A stretch of DNA of 64,000 nucleotides, from NCBI RefSeq assembly GCF_018332695.1, contig NZ_BOQN01000088.1, positions 1 to 64,000 on the forward strand, given 5' to 3'. The notes beneath the pieces are model-generated. The model was not told the DNA's origin. It saw nothing but the letters and a program-made list of their open reading frames with translations, and searched no databases. Source of the stretch: Paractinoplanes toevensis. GTDB lineage: Bacteria; Actinomycetota; Actinomycetes; Mycobacteriales; Micromonosporaceae. The position numbers and the translations under genes are program-made. How positions within the stretch are numbered: position 1 is the stretch's first letter; every line of letters starts with the position of its first letter. Positions 16,941 through 25,544 of the stretch are shown piece by piece.

Positions 16941-19900
16941 TCATCCGGGCACGTCGGACGCGTAGGCGACAGTTTCCGGTTCGATCCCGGCGGACGCCAG
17001 CGTCGCCCGCAACTCTTCGGCCGCGACCCGCTCACTGGCCTGCTCGGTCGCGTAGGCCAGCAGCACCGCCTCCTCGGCCGCCTCGGCCGCCTCCTCGCAG
17101 CGATCGGCGGCGGCCAGCACCCGGGCGCGCACCATCGCGGCCAGCACCCCGCTGCGGACGTCCTCGGACTCCGCCTCGCGGGCCCGCTCGATCCAGCTCA
17201 GCGCCTCGTGAACGCGACCGTCGGCGAGCAGGGCCGACGCGTACGCGGTGAGCGCGTGCCGCCGGGAGAACAGCAGCGACGGCGCACCGGTATCACTGGC
17301 GATCGGCGCGAGCAGCCCGATCGCGGTGGCCGCGTCGCCGGCCCGGGCCCGCGCCTCGGCCAGCAGCACCCGCGGCCCGACCTGGGCCGGGGCGAGCGGG
17401 TTGTGCGGTTCGACCGCGGCGATCACCCGGCGCGCGTCCTCCTCGGCCAGGGCCAGGTCGCCGCGGTGCAGCGAGACGAAACCACGCAGCGTGCCGGCCA
17501 TGCCCAGCAGCAGCGGATGCCCGGTCCGGTCGGCGTAGCCCACCGCGTCGGTGAGCAGGTCGAAGGCGTGGTCGAACTCACCCAGCCCACGAGCTATCGC
17601 ACCGCGCACCACCAGCGCGAGCCCCCGGCCCCAGTCGTCGCTGACCGCGTTGAAGTCGCGATAGGCCCGCCGAGCCTCGCCGTCCGCCTCGCCCAACTCG
17701 CCCAGCTCGCTCGACGCGTACGCCTCGACGGCCCGCAGCGTGCCCACCGCCCAGGCCTCGCCGACCCGATCGCCGAAGGGCAGGAAGATCCGGGCCAGCC
17801 GGCGCGATTCCTCCAGGCGCCCGGCCAGCAGCCGGGCGAACGCCGTGGTGCCGCGCAGCCAGGACCGGCCGACCGGGTCGCCGAGCTCGGCGAAGAGCCG
17901 GGCCGCCCGGCCGAGCACCGCGTCGGTGCCGGCGAAGTCCCCGCGGGTGGTGGTCACCCACGCCAGGTTTTGCAACGCCCAGGCCTGGCCGTGCCGGTCG
18001 CCGGCGGCCAGGGTCACCTGATAGGCCGCCGCGAACCGGCTGCTCGCCTGACTGAGCCGGCCGGCCAGGAAGTCGGCCATGCCGAGCCGGCGCATCGCGT
18101 TGGCCCGCTCCGGCAGCAGCTCGGCCTCGGTGGCCACGTCGAGCGCCTCCTGCCAGGCCGTCACGGCCCGGCCGGTGTCGCCCAGCGCCTCCTGCGCCCG
18201 GCCCACCACCAGCAGCGCCTCGGCCCGGCAGACCGGTTCCTCGCCGGAGTTCTCGGCGATCTTCTCGCCGTACGCAAGGGCCTCCTCGGCCCGGCCCAGG
18301 CGCAGCAGCGCGCGGGCGTGCACCAGCTGGTCGGCCAGCGGCAGGGCCTCCTTGGCCAGGACCGCGGCGCGTTCCGCGTACTCGATCGAAGCGGCCGGCT
18401 CGATGTTGGCCAACGCCCGCCGGGCCAGCCGGCCGAGCGCCGCGACGCCGAGCGGGGCCACGTCGCGCACCGCGGCCTCCGGCCGCAGCCGGACCTGGTC
18501 GGCCAGCTCGACCGCGCACTCGGCGTGGGTGGCGACGAACGCGTCCCGCTCGTTCTCGGTGAGGCTGAGCCGGCTCGCGCCGTCGTAACCGAGCCGCTCG
18601 ATGGTCTCGGGGGCCGCCCAGTTGGCCAGGTAGGCGTGCCGGTCGGCGAGGTCGGCCTTGCCGATGCCGGCGTATGCCGCCTCGCGCATCAGCGGGGTGG
18701 TGAACGCGTAGCCACCGCGCGCCCGGTGCAGCATGCGGCGCTGCAGCAGCTCGTCGATCGAGCGTTCCAGCTCGACCGCGGCCACCGCGCCGGGCCGCGC
18801 GTCGCTGGCCGCCCGCCGCTCGCGCAGCGCCTCGATCACCCCGGTCGGCACGGTGTCACCGACCACGGCCGCGTCCCGCAGCACCGCGCGCGGCTCGGCC
18901 GGCAGCGCGTCGATGCGGGCCGCCAGCACCGCGGCGAGGTCGCGGGAGAGCAGCTGGCTGCCCAGCGAACCGGCCGCGAGCTGCCACTTGCCGGCCGCGT
19001 TGGCCCCGATCGCCGGGGTGAGCGCGCCGCGTTCCATCAGCAGCGTGACCATCTCGGCCAGGTAGAACGGGTTGCCCTGGGCGGTGGCCAGCAGCCGGTC
19101 GTTGTCCGGCTGGGGCAGCTTGCCGCCGTTAAGGTAGGAGGTGAGCAGCCGGGACGCGTCGGCGCCGCGCAGCGGGGGCAGCGAATGCACCTCGGCGTCG
19201 GCGAGCCGGGTCAGCGCGCCGGCCGTGCGCACCAGCTCGGGCCGGCCCAGCAGCAGCACCACGACCGGGCCCTCGAGCAGCGAGAGGGTGCGGCCGAGCG
19301 CGTCCACCGTCGACGCGGTGGCGTCGTGCAGGTCGTCCACGATGACCACCAGCGGGGTCTCCGCGGCCAGCGCGGTGAGCAGCTCGGCCACCGCGGCGGA
19401 GACGGCGTCGGCGTCGAGCCGCTTGGCCGACGGCTGCCAATCGGCGGGCGCGGCCGGGCCGACCGGGTTGGCCGGTGCCTCGCCGTAGCCGAGCAGCGCC
19501 AGCAACCGGTCGATGTCGAGCGTGACCGGCCCCAGCCGGTTGGCCAGCTTGCGCAGCCGTTCCTCGACCACGATCCGGCCGACCGTGGAGACCACGTCTT
19601 TCGGCAGGCCGACGGACTTGCGGACCAGATCGGCCAGCGGCGCGTACCGGCGCCGCTCGCCGAACGCGCGGCAGCGCACCCGCAGCACCCGGGCCCCGGT
19701 GTGCGCCGCGTACCGTCCGCCGGCGGCCACGTCGTAGCCGGCGGCGAGCCGCTTGACCTCGCCGGCGAACCGGGATTTGCCGATGCCGGCCTCGGCGGTC
19801 ATCACCATGACCCGCGAGGTGTTCGAGTCGATCGCCTCGGCGAGCCGGCCGGAAACCCGGCCCAGCTCGGTCTCGCGGCCCACGAACGGCGCCTCGTCGC

Positions 19901-20573
19901 CGAGACCCGACCGGGTGCCGGGGGCGTCGTGCAGGCCGAGCAGTTCGAACGCCGGCACCGGTTCGCGCTTGCCCTTGAGCCGCAGCGGGCGCAGCTGCCG
20001 CCAGGAGGCGACGTGCCGGGTGCCGGCGCTGGTGCGCGAGCCCGCGTAGACGGCGCCGACCGCGGCCGCGTCGGCGAACCGGGCCGCGGTGTTCACGGTG
20101 TCGCCGATGACGGTGTATTCGATGCCGGCCTGGATGCCGGCCACCACATCGCCGGTGTTCACGCCGATCCGCAGACCGAGCGGGGCGCCGCCGCCCCGCT
20201 CGTCGTCCAGCACGCGGCGGACCGCGCGCTGCATGCTCAGCGCGGCCCGCACCGCCCGCTCGGCATCGTCCTCATGGGCCACCGGGGCGCCGAAGACCGC
20301 CATGATCCCGTCGCCGGTCAGCTTGTCGACATGCCCGCCGAAGGTCTTCACGGCACCGGCGAGGGCGGCCAGCACGCGGTCGGTCACCGCGCCGACCCGT
20401 TCCGGGTCGAGGTCTTCGGACCAGGAGGTGAAGTCGGACAGGTCGCCGAAGAGCACGGTGACGATGCGCCGCTCGGCGGCGGGCAGGCTGGCCGCGGCCG
20501 GAAGAGCGGCGCCGCAGTTGTGGCAGAAGCGGGCGCCGGGCACGGCGACGGTTCCACACACCTGGCAGGTCAC
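16941..20573 (-). CDS. Class III adenylyl cyclase fused to AAA-type ATPase and TPR-like region
   Basis: The 1210-aa protein begins with a zinc ribbon (C-X2-C pairs, Cys3/6/17/20). The cyclase domain (about 35-215) has both metal aspartates (Asp44, Asp88), the adenine-specifying pair Lys84 (DKLTGDG) and Asp158 (IGDTVN), and transition-state Asn161 and Arg165, so an active ATP cyclase is predicted. A STAND/AAA-type NTPase follows, with Walker A EAGIGKS near 262 and Walker B VVIVDDLHD near 410. Residues 650-1200 are Ala/Leu/Glu-rich helical repeats like TPRs. The start ATG 20573 overlaps the stop of the upstream hydrolase gene (ATGA), so the two are co-translated. With crp nearby it is the likely cAMP source; the repeats would sense a ligand or partner. 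Confidence 0.92.
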   Translation of the reverse strand: MTCQVCGTVAVPGARFCHNCGAALPAAASLPAAERRIVTVLFGDLSDFTSWSEDLDPERVGAVTDRVLAALAGAVKTFGGHVDKLTGDGIMAVFGAPVAHEDDAERAVRAALSMQRAVRRVLDDERGGGAPLGLRIGVNTGDVVAGIQAGIEYTVIGDTVNTAARFADAAAVGAVYAGSRTSAGTRHVASWRQLRPLRLKGKREPVPAFELLGLHDAPGTRSGLGDEAPFVGRETELGRVSGRLAEAIDSNTSRVMVMTAEAGIGKSRFAGEVKRLAAGYDVAAGGRYAAHTGARVLRVRCRAFGERRRYAPLADLVRKSVGLPKDVVSTVGRIVVEERLRKLANRLGPVTLDIDRLLALLGYGEAPANPVGPAAPADWQPSAKRLDADAVSAAVAELLTALAAETPLVVIVDDLHDATASTVDALGRTLSLLEGPVVVLLLGRPELVRTAGALTRLADAEVHSLPPLRGADASRLLTSYLNGGKLPQPDNDRLLATAQGNPFYLAEMVTLLMERGALTPAIGANAAGKWQLAAGSLGSQLLSRDLAAVLAARIDALPAEPRAVLRDAAVVGDTVPTGVIEALRERRAASDARPGAVAAVELERSIDELLQRRMLHRARGGYAFTTPLMREAAYAGIGKADLADRHAYLANWAAPETIERLGYDGASRLSLTENERDAFVATHAECAVELADQVRLRPEAAVRDVAPLGVAALGRLARRALANIEPAASIEYAERAAVLAKEALPLADQLVHARALLRLGRAEEALAYGEKIAENSGEEPVCRAEALLVVGRAQEALGDTGRAVTAWQEALDVATEAELLPERANAMRRLGMADFLAGRLSQASSRFAAAYQVTLAAGDRHGQAWALQNLAWVTTTRGDFAGTDAVLGRAARLFAELGDPVGRSWLRGTTAFARLLAGRLEESRRLARIFLPFGDRVGEAWAVGTLRAVEAYASSELGELGEADGEARRAYRDFNAVSDDWGRGLALVVRGAIARGLGEFDHAFDLLTDAVGYADRTGHPLLLGMAGTLRGFVSLHRGDLALAEEDARRVIAAVEPHNPLAPAQVGPRVLLAEARARAGDAATAIGLLAPIASDTGAPSLLFSRRHALTAYASALLADGRVHEALSWIERAREAESEDVRSGVLAAMVRARVLAAADRCEEAAEAAEEAVLLAYATEQASERVAAEELRATLASAGIEPETVAYASDVPG

Positions 20574-21370
20574 AGCCGATCCAACCCGTTCGCCCTTGTT
20601 CCTGATTCCCGATTTTTGTGATGGAGGTAATCCAGCTGCGCTTTGGCCGAGAAGATCGCGGCAAACCGGATAGCCGAATCGATGTCCGGATATACGAGAT
20701 CAACAACCTGTTCCGGGGTTTCGGCGCCGGCCTCGACGGCCGCCACGACCTGGGCGAGACGCTCGCGCCGATGATCGAGATAACCCCGCGCGAGGGCGGC
20801 CACGTCGTCCTGCGCCGGGCCGTGGCCCGGCAACATCAAAACATTTGGGTACGCCGAGAGCGTCTCGAGACTCGTGAGGTAAGAGCCCAGGTCGCCGTCG
20901 GGGGCGGCCACCACGGTCGAGCCTCGGCCGAGAATCGTGTCTCCGGTGAACATCGCACGGACATTCCCGTGCTCGACCAGAAAACACACGGAATCGGCAG
21001 TATGTCCGGGAGTGTCGATTTTCTTGAGGTCGAGACCGTCGCTGTCGCCCAGGTATCCGTCGAACGGCTCGCCGTGCTCGTCATCGGCCGCCAGCACCGG
21101 GGTGCCGCCGAGCAGCCGGGACAGCCGCGCCGCGCCCTCGACGTGATCATAGTGACCGTGCGTAATCAAAATGGAGCGGAACGGGCCGTGTTCGGCTATC
21201 CGGGCCAGGTGCGACTCGTCCAGCGGACCGGGGTCGATCACCACGCCGAGAGTCTCGCCGGGCGCGCGCAACACCCACGTATTGGTGCCGTCCAGCGTCA
21301 TCGGTCCCGGGTTCGGGGCGCGCAACAGCGTCACCCAGGCCGGCAGGCCGTCGTCCGCAGCACCCCCCAT
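20570..21370 (-). CDS. Metallo-beta-lactamase fold hydrolase
   Basis: The 266-aa protein has the zinc motif THGHYDH (His71, His73, Asp75, His76), a GHT histidine, the bridging Asp in FTGDTI and the last His in LPGHGP. It resembles the LACTB2/Rv3677c group of the family, which includes RNA-processing and glyoxalase-like enzymes; substrate cannot be told. A TACGAT element stands 7 bases before ATG 21370, and its stop overlaps the cyclase start by 4 bases, so it heads a hydrolase-cyclase operon. In mycobacteria the homologue lies directly beside crp. Confidence 0.9.
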   Translation of the reverse strand: MGGAADDGLPAWVTLLRAPNPGPMTLDGTNTWVLRAPGETLGVVIDPGPLDESHLARIAEHGPFRSILITHGHYDHVEGAARLSRLLGGTPVLAADDEHGEPFDGYLGDSDGLDLKKIDTPGHTADSVCFLVEHGNVRAMFTGDTILGRGSTVVAAPDGDLGSYLTSLETLSAYPNVLMLPGHGPAQDDVAALARGYLDHRRERLAQVVAAVEAGAETPEQVVDLVYPDIDSAIRFAAIFSAKAQLDYLHHKNRESGTRANGLDRL

Positions 21371-21377
21371 GCACGAA

Positions 21378-21383
21378 ATCGTA
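21378..21383 (-). promoter_or_regulatory. Predicted -10 element of the hydrolase-cyclase operon
   Basis: TACGAT on the minus strand is 7 bases before ATG 21370; a leaderless transcript would carry the hydrolase and cyclase genes. Confidence 0.5.
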
Positions 21384-21458
21384 CGTCGCGCATGGGGGTT
21401 GAGCCGAGGACCGGATGTGCGATCTCAGCGGCCGCTCAGGTGACGCTGAGCAACCTTT

Positions 21459-21944
21459 CTACTGAACTTCGGCGATGACCTCGACCTCGACCGGTGCGTC
21501 CAGCGGAAGTTCAGCCACGCCGACCGCGCTGCGCGCGTGCGTGCCCTGCTCACCGAGGACGTCGCCGAAGAGGTTGGAAGCCCCGTTGATCACGGCCGGC
21601 TGACCGGTGAAACCGGGAGCCGACGCCACGAACCCGGTCACTTTGACGATCTTCACGAGCCGGCCGAGGCCGACCAGCGACTCGATCGCGGCGAGCGCGT
21701 TCAGCGCACAGATACGGGCCAGTTCGGTGCCCTGCTCGGCGGTCACCTCGGCACCCACCTTGCCGGTCGCGGCGAGTTTGCCCTCGACCATCGGGAGCTG
21801 CCCGGACACGTACACGTAATTGCCGGTCTGTACGGCCGGCAGATAGGCCGCCACCGGCGGCACGACCGGTGGCAGGGTCAGGCCGAGCTCGGCCAGCCGG
21901 GCGTACGCGTCGACGCCGCCCTCGCCCGCGATCGGCGTCGTCAT
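21459..21944 (-). CDS. RidA/YjgF family protein
   Basis: RidA proteins hydrolyse reactive enamine/imine intermediates released by PLP enzymes. The 161-aa sequence has the family core VYVSGQLP, the NALAAIESLVG helix and the closing LPLDAPVEVEVIAEV. The family arginine needed for deaminase activity is near HARSAVGVAELPLD. Start ATG 21944 is chosen since it overlaps the stop of the upstream 51-aa gene (ATGA); the frame is open further upstream but that part encodes the small protein in another frame. It corresponds to Rv3678c, in the same place and orientation relative to the hydrolase and the ArsA-like pair. Confidence 0.9.
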   Translation of the reverse strand: MTTPIAGEGGVDAYARLAELGLTLPPVVPPVAAYLPAVQTGNYVYVSGQLPMVEGKLAATGKVGAEVTAEQGTELARICALNALAAIESLVGLGRLVKIVKVTGFVASAPGFTGQPAVINGASNLFGDVLGEQGTHARSAVGVAELPLDAPVEVEVIAEVQ

Positions 21945-22096
21945 GACTTCGGCCGCTTCATATATGCGATCAGCTGCTCGGGGTTCGGTCCGGGAACGAC
22001 CTGGACCAGCTCCCAGCCGTCCTCGCCCCAGTTGTCGAGGATCTGCTTGGTCGCGTGGACCAGCAGGGGCACGGTCACGTACTCCCACTTCTGCAT
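21941..22096 (-). CDS. 51-aa conserved small protein, DUF4177-like
   Basis: This small gene encodes 51 residues beginning MQKWEYVTVPLL and containing DGWELVQVVPGP and a basic end KRPKS. The W-E-Y and GWELV features are those of DUF4177 proteins, whose function is unknown. It overlaps ridA by 4 bases (ATGA), so translation is coupled. ATG 22096 is preferred over ATG 22105, where an AGGGAG would be too close to act as a ribosome site. A similarly small gene (Rv3678A) is annotated at the same position in M. tuberculosis, which supports it being real. Confidence 0.75.
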   Translation of the reverse strand: MQKWEYVTVPLLVHATKQILDNWGEDGWELVQVVPGPNPEQLIAYMKRPKS

Positions 22097-22189
22097 CGCC
22101 TGCATACTCCCTAATCGTCGGGTACCGGGCCAGCTTAGGGCCCCGCTTCGTTAGGCTGAGCGTCACCAAGTGAGATCACGGAGGGCGAC

Positions 22190-23083
22190 ATGACGCACCC
22201 GCAGGGCGGCGACCCGGGTCACCCGGAGCCCGCGCCGGTGCCGTCGCCCGATCCGGAGCCGCCGCAGCCCATCCCGCCGGCCGATCCGATCCCGGTGCCC
22301 GAGCCGCCGCACGCCTGGCCGCCGCACGCCGTCTCCTCCTCCGCCGCCCTCTCCGCCCCCCCGTCCGCCGACTTCATCGACGCCCCGCCGGAGGCGTCCC
22401 CAGGAGCGTGGCCGCCGCCCGGCGCGTACGCCGACGAGGCACCCACCGCGACCATGCCGGCCGTCCCGCCGGCCGACCACACCCAGGTCATCGCGCCGTC
22501 CGCGCCGTGGCACGCCCAGCACGAGGCGCCGGGCCAGTGGCAGACCCAGCCGCCCGAGCAAGCGGGCTGGCACAGCCCGCAGCCCGACCCGATCTGGCAG
22601 ACGCCGGCCCCGCCCATCGCGGTCCCGGCCGAGGAGAAGAAGGGGCGCCGCGGCGCGGTCTGGGTGTCCCTGGCGCTCGCCGCCACCCTGCTGCTCTGCT
22701 CCGGCGGTGCCGTCTCCGCCTATTTCCTGCTGCGCGACGCCGACAATCCGGGCTCGCCCGACCCGGCCACCGCGGTCAACCGTTTCCTCACCGCGGTCTA
22801 CACCCAGCAGGACGCGGCCGCGGCCGACGAACTGGTCTGCCGGGAGGCCCGCGACAAGACGAAGCTCGCCGACCGGGTGGCCGAGATCAAGAGCTACTCG
22901 GACGGCTACACCGACCCGGTCTACCGGTGGGAGGAGCCGTCGGTGTCCAGCTCCGGCGAGGACCGCGCCCTGGTGTCGGTGCAGCTCACCCTGTCCACGG
23001 CCGACGAGAAGACGGCCAAGCAGGACCTCGAGTTCACGGTGATCCGCAAAACAGGCTGGCTGGTCTGTGAAGTGGCCGGCTGA
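22190..23083 (+). CDS. Proline-rich single-pass membrane protein, unknown function
   Basis: The 297-aa protein has a cytoplasmic N-terminal half that is extremely Pro/Ala/His-rich and low in complexity, a membrane helix at about residues 158-180 preceded by the basic KKGRRG, and an extracellular domain of about 115 residues (from AVNRFLTAVYTQQ to VCEVAG) that looks like a small NTF2/SnoaL-like alpha+beta fold with two cysteines. A clear GGAGG ribosome site precedes ATG 22190. No function is recognised. It stands between the divergent DUF4177-ridA genes and the ArsA-like pair. Confidence 0.75.
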   Translation: MTHPQGGDPGHPEPAPVPSPDPEPPQPIPPADPIPVPEPPHAWPPHAVSSSAALSAPPSADFIDAPPEASPGAWPPPGAYADEAPTATMPAVPPADHTQVIAPSAPWHAQHEAPGQWQTQPPEQAGWHSPQPDPIWQTPAPPIAVPAEEKKGRRGAVWVSLALAATLLLCSGGAVSAYFLLRDADNPGSPDPATAVNRFLTAVYTQQDAAAADELVCREARDKTKLADRVAEIKSYSDGYTDPVYRWEEPSVSSSGEDRALVSVQLTLSTADEKTAKQDLEFTVIRKTGWLVCEVAG

Positions 23084-23093
23084 CCTCCCGCCG

Positions 23094-23099
23094 TACGGT
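23094..23099 (+). promoter_or_regulatory. Predicted -10 element of the first ArsA-like gene (leaderless)
   Basis: TACGGT is 7 bases before ATG 23107, in the 23-bp gap after the membrane protein gene; no ribosome site is seen. Confidence 0.45.
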
Positions 23100-23106
23100 T
23101 GGTGTC

Positions 23107-24063
23107 ATGGGCGAGCACGTCAACAGCAGATGGCCGGCACGGCTGCACGTCGTCACCGGCAAGGGCGGCACCGGCAAGACCACGGTGGCCGCGGCGCTGG
23201 CGCTCGGCCTGGCCGCGAGCGGCCGCCGCACCCTGCTCGTCGAGGTCGAGGGCCGGCAGGGCATCGCCCAGCTCTTCGAGGTGGAGCCGCTGCCCTACAA
23301 GGAGTTGCGGATCGCTCAGGTGGCCGGCGGCGGTGACGTGCGCGCGCTGGCCGTCGACCCGGAGGAAGCCCTCCTCGAATACCTGGACATGTTCTACCAC
23401 CTGGGTGCGGCCGGCCGGGCGCTGCGCAAGGTGGGCGCCATCGACTTCGCCACCACCATCGCCCCGGGCCTGCGCGACGTGCTGCTCACCGGCAAGGTGA
23501 AGGAGGCGACCACCCGCTCGCAGGACGGCAAGCGCATCTACGACGCCGTGGTGCTGGACGCGCCGCCCACCGGCCGGATCGGCCGCTTCCTCAACGTCAC
23601 GGCCGAGACGGCGAAACTCGCCAAGATGGGCCCGATCAAGACGCAGAGCGACGGCGTGGCCTCCCTGCTGCGCTCGCCGATCACCTCAGTGCACGTGGTC
23701 ACCCTGCTCGAGGAGATGCCGGTGCAGGAGACCCTGGACGCCATCGCCGAGCTGCAGGCACTGAACATCTCGGTCGGCCGGATCATCGTGAACAATGCCC
23801 GCCCGGCGCTGCTCACCGCGGGCAAGGTGACCAAGGCCGAGCTCAAGCGGGGCCTGGCCGAGGCCGGGCTGCCGACCGACGCGACCACGGTCAACGGGCT
23901 GGCCGCCGAGGCCAAGGCCTATCTCACCCGGCGCGAGCTGGAGGAGTCGCTGCGCACCGAGCTGGCCGAGGCCGGCCGGCCGGTCGTCGAGTTGCCGCTG
24001 CTGCCGGGCGGCATCGACCGGGACGCACTGGACGAGCTGGCTTCGTCACTCATGCGGGCGTGA
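23107..24063 (+). CDS. ArsA/GET3-like P-loop ATPase, subunit 1 (Rv3679/BagA homologue)
   Basis: The 318-aa ATPase has the deviant Walker A GKGGTGKT (residues 18-25) with the signature lysine that reaches across a dimer interface, and the switch VVLDAPPTGRIGRFL. It is a homologue of mycobacterial Rv3679, which works with Rv3680 and, to my recollection, has been reported to protect against glycerol- and nitric-oxide-linked toxicity. It lacks the Cys metal site of true arsenite pumps, so anion transport is not implied. It lies 27 bp before its partner on the same strand, and divergent WhiB plus PonA follow, as in mycobacteria. Confidence 0.9.
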   Translation: MGEHVNSRWPARLHVVTGKGGTGKTTVAAALALGLAASGRRTLLVEVEGRQGIAQLFEVEPLPYKELRIAQVAGGGDVRALAVDPEEALLEYLDMFYHLGAAGRALRKVGAIDFATTIAPGLRDVLLTGKVKEATTRSQDGKRIYDAVVLDAPPTGRIGRFLNVTAETAKLAKMGPIKTQSDGVASLLRSPITSVHVVTLLEEMPVQETLDAIAELQALNISVGRIIVNNARPALLTAGKVTKAELKRGLAEAGLPTDATTVNGLAAEAKAYLTRRELEESLRTELAEAGRPVVELPLLPGGIDRDALDELASSLMRA

Positions 24064-24078
24064 CCGGTTACGCCTCAG

Positions 24079-24084
24079 TACGCT
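24079..24084 (+). promoter_or_regulatory. Predicted -10 element of the second ArsA-like gene (leaderless)
   Basis: TACGCT is 6 bases before GTG 24091 and only 3 before ATG 24088; the spacing favours GTG as the true start. Confidence 0.45.
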
Positions 24085-24090
24085 CGAATG

Positions 24091-25239
24091 GTGCCCCTAC
24101 CGCAAGACACTCCTCGCCTCGACGTGGACGGTCTGCTCGCTGACCCGTCCACCCGGATCATCGTGTGCTGCGGCGCCGGTGGGGTCGGCAAGACGACCAC
24201 CGCGGCCGCTCTCGGCGTCCGGGCGGCCGAGGTGCACGGTCGTCGCACGGTGGTGCTGACCATCGACCCGGCCCGCCGCCTGGCCCAGTCGATGGGGCTC
24301 AGCGAGCTGGACAACACTCCGCGCCAGGTCAAGGGCATCGACGCCGAGAACGGCGGCGAGCTGCACGCGATGATGCTCGACATGAAGCGCACCTTCGACG
24401 AGGTGGTGCAGCAACACACCACGCCGCAGCGCGCCGCGGAGATCTTCGCGAACCCGTTCTACCAGGCCATGAGCTCGACCTTCGCCGGCACGCAGGAATA
24501 CATGGCGATGGAGAAACTGGGTCAGCTGCGGGCCACCGACGAGTGGGACCTGATCGTGGTGGACACCCCGCCGTCGCGGTCGGCGCTCGACTTCCTGGAC
24601 GCGCCGGCCCGCCTGTCCCGCTTCCTGGACGGCCGGATGCTGCGCATGCTGCTGGCCCCGGCGCGCTCCGGCAAGAGCATGTTCAGCCTGGTCACGGCGT
24701 CGTTCGGGCTGTTCTCCCGGGCCGTGCAGAAAATCCTCGGCGCTCAGCTGCTGACCGATCTGTCCGGTTTCGTGGCGGCGCTCGATTCGATGTTCGGCGG
24801 TTTCCGGCATCGCGCCGACGAGACCTACCGCATCCTGCAGGACCCGCAGACCTCGTTCCTGCTGGTCGCGGCCCCGGAGCGGGACGCGGTCCGAGAGGTG
24901 GCCTACTTCGCGGAGCGCCTGGTGGCGGAGAAGATGCCGCTCGGCGGCCTGGTGCTCAACCGGATGCACGACTCGGCCGTCGGGGCACTGTCGGTCCAGC
25001 GCAGCGAGGAGGCCGCGGACGTTCTCGCGGCGATCGGCGACCAGCAGATGACCTCGGACGCTCTCCGGGTGCACGCCGCGCTGATGCGGCAGACCGAGCG
25101 GGAGGTGCGGGTGGCGGCCAACTTCACCGACGCTTTCCCGGCGGTCCCGTCGGTTGCGGTCACGGCGCAGCCCGCCGACGTGCACGACGTCGACGGGCTG
25201 CGGACGATCGGCGCTCTACTCGCCGGTCTCCCCGGCTGA
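24091..25239 (+). CDS. ArsA/GET3-like P-loop ATPase, subunit 2 (Rv3680/BagB homologue)
   Basis: The 382-aa ATPase has the P-loop GAGGVGKTT near residue 28. The signature lysine of deviant Walker A motifs (GKGG) is Ala here, unlike subunit 1. Switch regions DPARRLAQ and VVDTPPSRSALDFL are kept. This suggests a heterodimer in which subunit 1 supplies the trans-acting lysine. GTG 24091 is taken as the start because of the TACGCT -10 six bases ahead; ATG 24088 would add one residue. Its stop lies 2 bp from the convergent whiB stop. It corresponds to Rv3680. Confidence 0.9.
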   Translation: MPLPQDTPRLDVDGLLADPSTRIIVCCGAGGVGKTTTAAALGVRAAEVHGRRTVVLTIDPARRLAQSMGLSELDNTPRQVKGIDAENGGELHAMMLDMKRTFDEVVQQHTTPQRAAEIFANPFYQAMSSTFAGTQEYMAMEKLGQLRATDEWDLIVVDTPPSRSALDFLDAPARLSRFLDGRMLRMLLAPARSGKSMFSLVTASFGLFSRAVQKILGAQLLTDLSGFVAALDSMFGGFRHRADETYRILQDPQTSFLLVAAPERDAVREVAYFAERLVAEKMPLGGLVLNRMHDSAVGALSVQRSEEAADVLAAIGDQQMTSDALRVHAALMRQTEREVRVAANFTDAFPAVPSVAVTAQPADVHDVDGLRTIGALLAGLPG

Positions 25240-25241
25240 GT

Positions 25242-25544
25242 TCAGCGGGTGGGAACGAGCACCTTGTCGGCGTTCTTCTCCCGCAGCGCGGCCTCGAACA
25301 TCTTCCGCCAGCTCGCCACATGCGGGTGGCGGCGGAGCAGGGCTCGCCGCTCTCGTTCCGTCATACCGCCCCAGACGCCGAACTCGATCCGGTTGTCCAG
25401 GGCATCGGCGAGGCACTCGTAGCGGACCGGGCAGCTGCGGCAGATCCTCTTCGCCACGTTCTGCTCGGCGCCCTGCACGAACAGCGCGTCAGGGTCGCCA
25501 CTCTGACATGCCGCCATGCTCGGCCAGTCGCTGATCATCCCCAT
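25242..25544 (-). CDS. WhiB-family iron-sulfur transcription factor (WhiB4-like)
   Basis: The 100-aa protein has the four cluster cysteines in the WhiB pattern (Cys13, then ICRSCPVRYEC with Cys35, Cys38 and Cys44), the turn GVWGGMTERERRAL and a basic C-terminal segment for DNA contact. Synteny with the ArsA pair and PonA matches Rv3681c (whiB4), a redox-responsive regulator in M. tuberculosis. A GGGGGG stretch 11 bases before ATG 25544 may serve as ribosome site. It shares a 294-bp control region with the divergent ponA. Confidence 0.92.
   Translation of the reverse strand: MGMISDWPSMAACQSGDPDALFVQGAEQNVAKRICRSCPVRYECLADALDNRIEFGVWGGMTERERRALLRRHPHVASWRKMFEAALREKNADKVLVPTR

Noticed and set aside
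16023..20621. A 1532-codon open frame on the plus strand opposite the cyclase gene
   Set aside because: It is antisense to a protein with complete cyclase and ATPase motifs; its translation is Arg/Gly/Gln/His-rich without recognisable domains, as expected from a GC-rich shadow frame.
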